64,000 nucleotides of DNA from Brachyhypopomus gauderio (lineage: Eukaryota; Chordata; Actinopteri; Gymnotiformes; Hypopomidae). The first letter of the stretch is position 1, and each line of letters starts with the position of its first letter. The notes under the pieces are model-generated. The model saw only the letters and a list, made by a program, of their open reading frames with translations. It had not been told where the DNA came from and searched no databases. Both the position numbers and the translations under genes were made by a program. Shown piece after piece: positions 49,891 through 64,000 of this stretch. Where the stretch lies: assembly GCF_052324685.1 (NCBI RefSeq), contig NC_135225.1, positions 2,802,950-2,866,949 of the forward strand. The letters run 5' to 3'.

Positions 49891-52277
49891 ACACACACAC
49901 TGGCTGACAGTGGGGGGAACTCAAAGAGCCCGTAGAGGGTGTGCGCATCTCCTCTTCACAGATCACAGTATTGAGGTGTGAATGTGAGCTTCGTGTAAAT
50001 TACTTGGCCTGTTTTTAGAGAAGTTCACCTTGTTTGTTCCTTAGCTTGTGTAATCACTACGAATTCTGAACGTGTGCAGTAACGAATGACACAGACCTTA
50101 ATCCGTTCTCTTGTGGGGAGCTGCATGTGTGTAGTGTGATGAGTCCAGAGTTACACTGGGATGTCAGAGTTGTTTATAAGTCTTCATGCCTTTGCTAAAA
50201 ATATGACCTCACTTTGAGAGCCTGTCCCACAGTCTGGTCTGCATGTCCCATGCCCCGCCCCCAGCCCTGCGGCGCCATGGTTACCACAGGCTGCTTTAGC
50301 CAATCAGTTCCCTTTGTTACCATGTAATGTAGCATGGAACGTAGCAGTACAAGCTGTTGAAGTTGTAATGGATGGATTCTTCTGCATTTTGCCAAATGTT
50401 GTTTTAGCAGCACTGTATTCATACTTCAGCTCTAATTAGAGCTCTGTGTGTGTTTCTTACTAACTGTCCTTATGTTTTGAAAGGCAGCTTGCCACCAGTG
50501 ACACTAATGAAGTCATGTTTTTTCTCAGTTCTGATTTGTAGACGTTTGAAGCAGTATGGAGTGTGTGTGTGTGAGGGAGTGAGAGAGAGACATTGTGATT
50601 CAGCGTCTTTGGGTAGATAAGCTAATTGCTGAAAACGATTCTTGGTTAAATACGTGTTGGTGAGCACGGTGGGCATCATCTATTCCTCTCACACATACAC
50701 AAATCCCAAGAATGGACATGGACAATCAACATTGTTGCCTAAACCAGACATTTCAGTTTCTTCATAGTCACAAATGTGTGTACACTCAGTGAAAACCATG
50801 CAGAAGCATAATCACCAGACTGTAAGTACTCCAGACAGAGAAGACTGTAGTATCATTTCATAGGTGAGTGTTTCCTACTGCAGGATGTTGTTTTTATAGC
50901 CTTCAAGAATGAATCCATGGATATTTAGAGTAATACTAGCATTGTTCAAAACCCTCTAACATTTCTTGAATAGCTTAAACATCTGGGTGAACTGCGGACA
51001 GTGAGGGAGTTTCCCCTGTTTTATCTCTGCTCACCGAGTCACACCATGAATTATGTTAGTACTAAACAACCATTAAAGATGCAGCGGTACAAAATAATAA
51101 AGTTTTTTTTTCAGGAGTTGGATGGAAGATGTGTTTGATAATGGGATACCAGACACTAACCTAGTAAGATTTCATGGGTTTATGTTGAACTTAACCAAAT
51201 ATGAGGTCAAAACGTATTAATTCTAAGGTCATCAGCAAAACGTCTGGATTCGGGGCATCCAGATGGGACATTTTAAAGTCTGAGATTATACAACACGTTA
51301 TGTTACAAATTCTCTGATACTCCAAGAACAAGTATCTGTAGTATTCTGCTCAGAGATATTGTGTTATATGCAAATGTTGGTGATATTTCAATGGGTCAGG
51401 TATTCTCACTGATCATAAAAAGTACAGCTACAGTCTATTTGGTGATACTTCATTTGATATGTCCCTTTTAAGAATTGTATGATGAAATAACTCCTTTTAT
51501 CCATTTACTTTACAACAGTGTTTCCCACTTGGACGTCTGGAGTTCTTGTGTACAGGTTTTTTTTCTGGGTCCAGACAGACCTGACTCGCCCCCATAAGTT
51601 ATAACCAGACTTTTAAAAAATGCGCAGGAAGTTTACAACAATCTTGCTAGGTGAAGATTTGCAGGCTTTCCATAATGGGTGGGTTTTTTGTGATTTATTT
51701 TTATTTTTTATTTTTATTTTTTTACATCAAATTTGATTTTGGAATATGATTTTATTTCAGAAACAAACTATTACAACCAATAGAGTTTTTTATTCTAATA
51801 CATAATGGCGTAAATATGTAAAACACATGACAATGTGTCAAATGAGTTTTCCTTGAGTGAATAATAAAATAAATTTTGCTACGATGCAAAAATGTGTGTA
51901 GAAAACCAGCTACACTCAGTTGTTTGCTAGTGAATTAAACATTTGCATTAGCAGCAAAAATATTCAGTGATTAAAAGCTGGTCACAAGTAGACCGAATGC
52001 AGAGCAGAGGTGGACAAACTTAACTACTAGCACAACACACTTTAATAATGCACTTTTAAAAATCTGCTTAGCAGAACGGTTTTACCCTGATAACCTTTAA
52101 AACATGTTGGACTTGAGGTCTAGAGTCCGATCAGGGAGCAGAGGTCAAAAAAAAAAAAATGGATCTACTGTCCAGTCCATTGTGCAATGTGTGTGTGTGT
52201 GGTAGTAAGGAGCCAACGCTTCTCGTTCACACTCTTCCTCTGGCTGGCTAGCCGGCGCTCAGAGCTCCCCCGTGATG
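49891..52277. other. Intergenic stretch between the convergent genes dcaf10 and cpxm1
   Basis: About 2.4 kb, AT-rich, presumably including both 3' UTRs. A TTTTATTTTTA-type run lies at 51696-51723. AATAAA candidates are at 51096-51101 (plus) and around 51787 (minus). No gene recognised. Confidence 0.5.
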
Positions 52278-58058
<5,781 letters not shown>

Positions 58059-58286
58059 CCTGACCCTGATCCAAATAACCTCCTTTTGTGTTCAAGAAGA
58101 GTTTAAAAACCCGACACTCCAAGAACTCCTGTAACGTAATACATCTATTACCGTAATGTGTATAGTAGTCCGGCCCAAGCGGTAACGTGATTAGTAGTGT
58201 GGGGGGAAATCTCACATTTTTATTATTTTCCATAATACGTAAAAATATAACACTTTATATGGTAATAACATTGATTACCATTCATA

Positions 58287-58431
58287 CTTTTCCTATCTCT
58301 CTCTCTGTCTCTTTCTTTCTCTTCTCTCTCTCTCTCTTTCTCTCCCCTCTCTCTCGTTCTCTCTCTCTTTCTCTCGTTCTCTCTCCCTCTCTCTTTTTCT
58401 CTCTCTCCCTCTCTGTCTTTCTCTCTCTTTG
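58287..58431. repeat. CT-rich simple repeat upstream of cpxm1
   Basis: About 145 bases of imperfect CTCTCTTT repeats. They give false Arg/Glu-rich open frames on the minus strand. Confidence 0.9.
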
Positions 58432-58439
58432 CACCCTGC

Positions 58440-58670
58440 CTGGTTTATACTCGACGTAATCGCTGTGGCTCCGCCCGTGCGCGAGGGCCTCGCGCGCTGA
58501 CGCGGCGCGAGGTCGTGCACCTCTCGAATTTTGTAACTTCGCGCGCGCGCCGCGCTTCAGCGCGATGGACAAAGTCATGTTTGCCGGGTTCATACACCTA
58601 TACAAGGTGGAATTAATGCACTTGTACGTCACTTTAAAGGTCCATTTCAATATTTCCCAGCACGTTAAAC
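58440..58670. mobile_element. CpG-rich segment resembling a non-autonomous Harbinger-type repeat
   Basis: GTTTATACTCGACGTAATCG followed by GGCTCCGCCCGTGCGCGAGG and a CGCGCGCGCC core. The same style recurs at 61505-61650 (GACTCCGCCCACCTCGCGCG, GGCGTTTATACTTTCGCGAA), which flanks a Harbinger transposase frame. It may be a relative of that element, or simply a CpG island of cpxm1. Confidence 0.35.
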
Positions 58671-59514
58671 TTAATTAAGTTAAATATTTATACATATACT
58701 CGAAATGAATCGAAATAATTCGCTTTTTTTATCACATTATTTAATGGTTGTTTATTTTCAAAACGCCCAATCTTAACGTCTTCACGTTCTCTCATGTTTC
58801 GTCCTGGAATTACAAGAGGCTCGTATTTGTTAACGTAATTTCAACATTTTAATGTACTTTAGCCTAAATTCCAGCACTTTTCAAACCTGAAACACAAAGC
58901 AACATTAAAATGCGTCAGGTAAATGTTCATTCCCTTTTTTTTTGAGGGGTGTTTCTTTATACTACCACATATAGTTTCGGACAACATTGCAAAGTCATAT
59001 TTATGTTTGATGCCTAGTGTATATCAGAGCCGTAGAAAGAGAGAGTTGCGACACTCTGTGATCTCGCCGCTCAGAGGTCACGTGGTTCATGGAGGACCGT
59101 ATAGTTCCAATCAAACACGAACACTGAATGGTTTTAAACGGGAAAGACATCTGCGGTTACCGTATTTCTGGTAAATATTACAACATACAGGGTTGCCAAC
59201 ACGCATTTGACCGTTTTCACACGCTCTCACGCCACACTTCCGATATCTCACGACGAAAAAAAATATCCAGTTTATTTACCTCAGAACCACAGATGTGATT
59301 CAATACGTTACTAGCTCGCTAGCTCTGGCGCCATCCACCGGCGATATAACACTTAATCTGCTTTATATCAACTTAATATTTATATCAACTTTCAATAAAT
59401 ATTTATTGATATAATTTTTATAGTATCTTTGAACAAAACTAGAGTTACAAATAGCCTGTTGAAGCAGCCTGCACTATTAACGGTTCAGGCATAGATTTAT
59501 TTAGTCCACAAAAC
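58671..59514. other. Gene-free stretch right of cpxm1
   Basis: AT-rich with old repeat debris, including CAGGGTTGCCAACACGCATT at 59188-59207, which has the look of a DNA transposon end. No gene recognised. Confidence 0.4.
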
Positions 59515-59769
59515 AACACTAAAAACACATTTAACATTTAATACATAGATTTATTCTGTAGTCTACACTACAACACTAAAATAACATCATTAAATACATA
59601 AATTAATTCATTAGCCACATTACAACACAAAAAAAAACCTCATTAAATACATAAATTAATTCATTAGCCACATTACAACACAAAAAAAACCTCATTAAAT
59701 ACATAAATTAATTCATTAGCCACATTACAACACTAAAATAACATTATTAAATACATAAATTAATTCATC
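59515..59769. repeat. Tandem repeat of about 55-bp AT-rich units
   Basis: Four imperfect units containing AATACATAAATTAATTCATT and CACATTACAACAC. Confidence 0.8.
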
Positions 59770-59851
59770 CCTAACATTTTCGTTTCACATCAAACTTCTA
59801 CAGAACTTCTACAGATATACTTCTACAGATACTTCTACAGATACAGGAATA

Positions 59852-60472
59852 TTGGGGGAAGTGTTTGACATGCTTAAGCTGAAGGTAGATAGCCTAAATG
59901 AGATGGAGAAGGAATGTGTGCTGACTCTTGATGAGATGTCAATCACACCAAGCGTGGAACTGCACCTGGGAACAGGAAAGCTTTATGGGGATGTGACTTT
60001 ACCTGGCCACACAGGAGAAGCAACGCATGCATGTGTTTTTATGTTGACAGGGAGCACAACACGCTGGAAACAAGTAGTGGCTTACCACTACAGTGGTAAC
60101 TCCACTGATGGGGCAGTTTATAAACCACTCATTTTAGACATTATTCACAGAGCAGACTCCATAGGGCTACATGTTATTAATATCACCACTGACATGGGCA
60201 GCCCTAATCGGGCAATGTGGAAGGCTTTCGGAGTGGACCATAATAAAACATCTATTCCACATCCAGCAAAACCAGACAGAAGGCTATACTTTATGCCAGA
60301 TGTCCCACATCTAGTTAAGAACTTGAGAAGTGCCCTTGTCCGTGGACAGACGTTTACAATTCCTCCAGATATAGTGGAGAGGGAGAAGCTCTCTTCCTGT
60401 GAAGCTTTGATTGGCCCGTTGCAAGATTTGGTGGCTTTTCAAGAGGGGATGACACTAAAAAAGATCACATAA
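59852..60472 (+). mobile_element. P-superfamily (THAP9-like) transposase fragment
   Basis: An open frame of 206 codons reads GEVFDMLKLKVDSL, then LTLDEMSITPSVELHLGTGK, GSTTRWKQVVAYHYSG, INITTDMGSPNRAMWKAFGV and FMPDVPHLVKNLRSAL. This is the RNase H-like catalytic region of P-element/THAP9-type transposases, with Asp in LDEMS and in TDMG. The N-terminal THAP zinc finger and the C-terminal part are absent. It is a truncated copy of a DNA transposon, possibly a single exon of one. No terminal repeats were found. Confidence 0.75.
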
Positions 60473-61504
60473 AACCACTCCACTGATGCTCCACTGGTCT
60501 GGTCATCACACCACTGGCCTAAAAAAAATATTTTAAATGTTATGATGGTAATAACAATCCTAAGCATCATACGTAATTAAATTAAAAAAAAGTGTTACTA
60601 AATTGTGTTGAGATTATATATAGAGCTGTTGATTGTTGCATCCTGTATAAATAGTGGTCATCCATGTACAAGCAGCTGGTTTTATCACCTGTCACTGAAA
60701 CACTAGCTAATTAATTAATCAACCAAAGAGTAACTTCATTACAATCCAACCATCTTTTCTACTTCAGATAGTTACCATTAATTACAATATGATCAAATCT
60801 ATATAGGTATTACTGAATTTAACAATTATCCTAATGACTGAATACTCTGAGGCTAATGCACCGCTAAGCGATTCCTGCTTTTAATAGCATAGCTAATGCT
60901 AGCGAAGTGTAATTTAAGCTAACGGCATTTAAAATGCAGAAATAAACTAACAACAAGTGACCACTTAACTATAACAGTAATACTAATCACATATATGGAG
61001 GATTATATAGGAAACGATGAATAATTCATTAACTTACCAGAAAAACAGCCGCGGAAATGCTTCAAATATACGCAGTTCAATGCTGGAACTATAGCATGTT
61101 TGGAACTATTGGTCTCCCCATGGCACGTTTACTTCCGCATTCCTGAATTACACTCGCCACATATATATATATATGATGTAAATCATGCAATACGTGCAAT
61201 AAAATGAGAAAAAAAAACATTAAAGCAGTTCCAGAAAAATAAGTGAGAAGTATTTTAAACTTAGATTTAAAATTGTCTAAAGTCATGGCTCTTCTAATGT
61301 TTTTATTCAGCTACTTTTGTGTAAGAGTGGCATATACTTCTGTTTAAAGAGCTTCTCCGTGCAGTTTCCGCCTTCTTTTGGCAGATCTGTTAAGATGATT
61401 GGCTGCAGTAAAAAATGATTGACAGCTAACTCTGGCTGATAATTGGCTTAATAAAAATTGATTGACAACGAAAGTCTAGTATCTGATTGGCTGCATTCGA
61501 AAAT
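60473..61504. other. Gene-free stretch after the P-type fragment
   Basis: AT-rich, with several short TTGATTG/ATTGGCTG motifs near 61390-61510. No gene recognised. Confidence 0.45.
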
Positions 61505-61976
61505 GATTGACACATGCTCCGCCCTTTATCCACGCCCACCGGGGCTCCGGCCTGCAGCATTGCGCGAGTGACCATAGCGCGTGACTCCGCCCACCTCGCG
61601 CGACCGTGCGCGAGCCGTGGAGGCGTTTATACTTTCGCGAACGTCGCAAGCGTCGCTGCAGTGTTCTCCGAAACGATAGGTGGCGGTAGGTGGCAGTGGA
61701 GAATAAAAAACCCCTGCAAAACCGGTGAAAGAACATTTTTACCTGACGCTACACACGCAAATATGGCTTCCACGAGTGCGCTAGATACCGAGGAACAACT
61801 GCTATGTTTATGCTTACTAAAGAGTCAAAAGCGACGAAAGAGAAGATGGTATGTTCGTCCCTCACATTCGGAAAGACGCAGAGACGGCGAGTTCAGCATG
61901 CTTGTAAAGCCGATGCGTGTTATGGATGAAGAAATGCACTTTGCTTATTTCCGTATGTCGCCGCATCGGTTTGATG

Positions 61977-61978
<2 letters not shown>
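61505..61978 (+). mobile_element. Harbinger-type transposon 5' part with transposase N-terminus, cut by a LINE
   Basis: After a CpG-rich lead (61505-61650), ATG at 61763 opens MASTSALDTEEQLLCLCLLK, then RRWYVRPSHSERRRDGEFSM and HFAYFRMSPHRFDDI. The W-x-RP...R...GEF and FRMSP..FD pattern is typical of PIF/Harbinger (HARBI1-like) transposase N-termini. The frame runs straight into a poly-T tract at 61979, where the LINE has inserted. The remainder of the transposase would lie beyond the LINE, outside the window. Confidence 0.7.
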
Positions 61979-62017
<39 letters not shown>

Positions 62018-64000
62018 TTTTTTTTTATTGGCAATATTCAAATACAATACAGGTATACAAAACAGGTATACAAACATGAGAACAAACGACCAGGGGTGTT
62101 AATTAAACAAAAACATGTAAATAGGTACATATAGAAATTGTCCTTTGAGCCTTTTCATTCGTAGAGTCTGATATTGATTTCACATATAATTCCACATCTT
62201 TGATAAAGTGAGGAAAACATGGTGTTTTATTAGCAAATTTGCATTTCTGAATATAAAATTTAGCAAAAAGAATAAGCAAATTTATTATAAAAAAACATTT
62301 TGCATCCTTTCTGGGGAAACTATAGAAGCAAAATAAGACATTTTCCCAGCATAAGGTGAAATTCCTTAAAATGTGGTTATTAATAAATTTACTAAACTCC
62401 TTCCAAAACCTTTGTGTGAAGGAGCAAAGCCAAAAAAGATGTGTTACAGATTCTGGAGGGCCATCACAAAAACTGCAATTAATATTTATGTCTTTTTTAA
62501 ATTTTGTCATATAGTGCTTAGCAGGGTAGATTTTATGGAGAATTTTAAAAGACACTTCCTTCACCTTGTTTACAATTAAATATTTATTAGGGATCAACCA
62601 AACCATTCTCCAGTGGATATCTGGGACATAACGGTTCCAATAGAATGTTATATATGGACGAGATATGATAATTTCTTGGAATAGCCTGCGTATTCCCTTA
62701 TTACTCTTCTCGTTCTCCTGTGAAAAGCAGATTTTCCCTATAGGGGATTCAGATAGGTCAGGGAGACTGAGTGGAACAGACAGAGTATAATTAGTGTTTT
62801 TCAACAGCATTAAAGTGCCCGAGGGTATCGCATCAATTACCATGGAGAATTCCTGGAGACTAACTGGAAAATTATATAATGAGCAGAATTCACTGTAATT
62901 GAGTAAACGTCCTTCCTTATTAACAAGTTGAGCCACTAGTAGGATTCCATTTTGAAGCCAAGCCTCAAAGAAAAGTGACTTGTTTTTAAACAAAATATCT
63001 CTGTTGTTCCAGATAATGTATTTGTGTGGGGAGAAGTTGTGTTTATAAATGAGGGTCCACGCTAGGAGTACCTGCTTATGGAAAGAGGAGAGTTTTACAG
63101 GAAGTTTCTCAACATTGTAACTACAGTTAAAAATGAAGTTAAGGCCACCAACACGCAGGAAAACATGATATGGTATAAGGTTCCAGATAGAAGTCGGGTT
63201 CTTAAAGAAGTGTTTAGCCCAATTAATTTTGAAAGCGTGATTGAGGGTAGAGAAATCCAGAAAATTAAGACCACCTGAATCATAGTTATTCATAACAACA
63301 GTTTTTCTAATATAATGTGTACGGTTTTTCCATATAAAATTAAAGAGCATGCAATCAATATCTTTAGCAATTTTGTTATCTAAGTGTAAGGAGAGAGCAG
63401 CATATGTTAATCGAGATAATCCTTCAGCTTTAGTGATCAATACTCTACCTTTAAGAGATAAGTCCCTCTGCAGCCACTGGTTTAGTTTATTTTTGGTTTT
63501 CTGTATAATTGGTGTAAAGTTTGAAGAGCACCTTAAATTTTGGTCTTTAGAGACTAAAATTCCTAAATAAGAAACTTCTTGTTTAACAGGGATGTTGCAA
63601 ATAATATTTGCTGGGCTATCTTTAATTGCCAGCAATTCGCACTTGTTCAAATTTAGACATAAACCAGAGGCCTTGGAAAAGGCACTAATCATATCTAAGG
63701 CGAGAGGGATCTGGTTTGCATTCCTTAAAAAGATTGTGGTGTCATCAGCCAATTGACTGATTAGAAGCTCTTTATCGGCTATAGTGATTCCTTGTACAGC
63801 ACTATTGGAGACATGAGTTGCAAGAATTTGTGAACAAAGTAAGAATAAATATGGTGAAATGGGACATCCTTGGCGAATACCTCGTTTCAGGTCAAATCTA
63901 GGGGTGGAGCCATATGGCATTTTGATAGAACTATTACTATTGGAGTATAATGTTTTGATAGTGTTACAGAAGAAGGGACCAAAACCAAATTTTTCCAGAG
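61979..64000 (-). mobile_element. L1/Tx1-like LINE, 3' part, running off the right edge
   Basis: The minus strand has an open frame from the window edge to the stop at 62103-62105 (more than 630 codons). Its reverse transcriptase motifs are RGIRQGCPISPYLF and QLADDTTIF (the catalytic Asp pair). The C-terminus has a zinc-knuckle-like CSFC...H...C segment (INCSFCDGPPESVTHLFWLC), as in zf-RVT LINEs. A short 3' UTR (about 75 bases) ends in an A-rich tail, seen on the plus strand as poly-T at 61979-62027. No frame break is visible, so the insertion looks recent. The endonuclease and 5' end lie outside the window. Confidence 0.9.

Noticed and set aside
58282-58650. Arg/Glu-rich minus-strand proteins upstream of cpxm1
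   Set aside because: Translations of the CT-rich simple repeat and CpG-rich promoter-side sequence.
61979-64000. Endogenous retrovirus or LTR element at the right edge
   Set aside because: The reverse transcriptase is of L1/Tx1 LINE type with a poly(A) tail; no LTR, gag, protease or integrase features are visible. No retroviral or capsid-bearing element was recognised anywhere in the window.

Overview
This is a gene-rich window of a ray-finned fish (teleost) genome. The evidence is multi-exon vertebrate genes with GT-AG introns, teleost-type repeats (Tc1-like and hAT copies, a tRNA-derived SINE with fish-type core, Harbinger and P-superfamily transposases, an L1/Tx1-like LINE), abundant CA, CT and AT microsatellites and AT-rich introns. 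I cannot place the order or species from sequence alone. No prokaryotic, plasmid or viral replicon content and no endogenous retrovirus was recognised.

Layout. 1-218: edge of an unrecognised open exon (-). 1590-3195: mrps26 (-), mitochondrial ribosomal protein mS26. 3440-4566: unclassified inverted-repeat transposon. 6340-8500: a neurofilament/alpha-internexin-like type IV intermediate filament gene (-) with almost no tail. 12025-20934: ttc31-like gene (-), 18 coding exons, coding TPRs followed by UBA-like, RRM and CCCH regions. 22645-33561: alms1 (+), 17 coding exons ending in the ALMS motif, head-to-head with ttc31 across about 1.7 kb. 36132-38420: yipf7 (+). 41696-42719: only exon 1 of grxcr1 (-), whose 3' end is multiplied 12 times. 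43913-45080: pomk (+). 46325-49638: dcaf10 (+). 52278-58058: cpxm1 (-). 58.4-64 kb: repeat-rich zone with a P-superfamily transposase piece, a Harbinger transposase N-terminus and an L1/Tx1-like LINE inserted into it that runs off the right edge.

The genes are housekeeping or cilium/centrosome, Golgi and matrix genes with no shared pathway. Their human homologues lie on 20p13 (MRPS26, CPXM1), 2p13 (TTC31, ALMS1), 4p13 (YIPF7, GRXCR1), 8p11 (POMK) and 9p13 (DCAF10), so the window mixes several ancestral vertebrate blocks.

The most unusual structure is a recurring one. In four separate genes a short segment spanning or abutting an exon-intron junction is tandemly amplified: the mrps26 donor (3 x 30 bp), the grxcr1 donor (12 x 55 bp), the cpxm1 acceptor (5 x 35 bp) and the yipf7 acceptor (about 50 x 16-18 bp). 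Simple repeats also run up to acceptors in alms1, dcaf10 and mrps26. All exon boundaries were placed by hand from splice consensus, reading-frame phase and remembered homologues; none was checked by alignment or transcript data.
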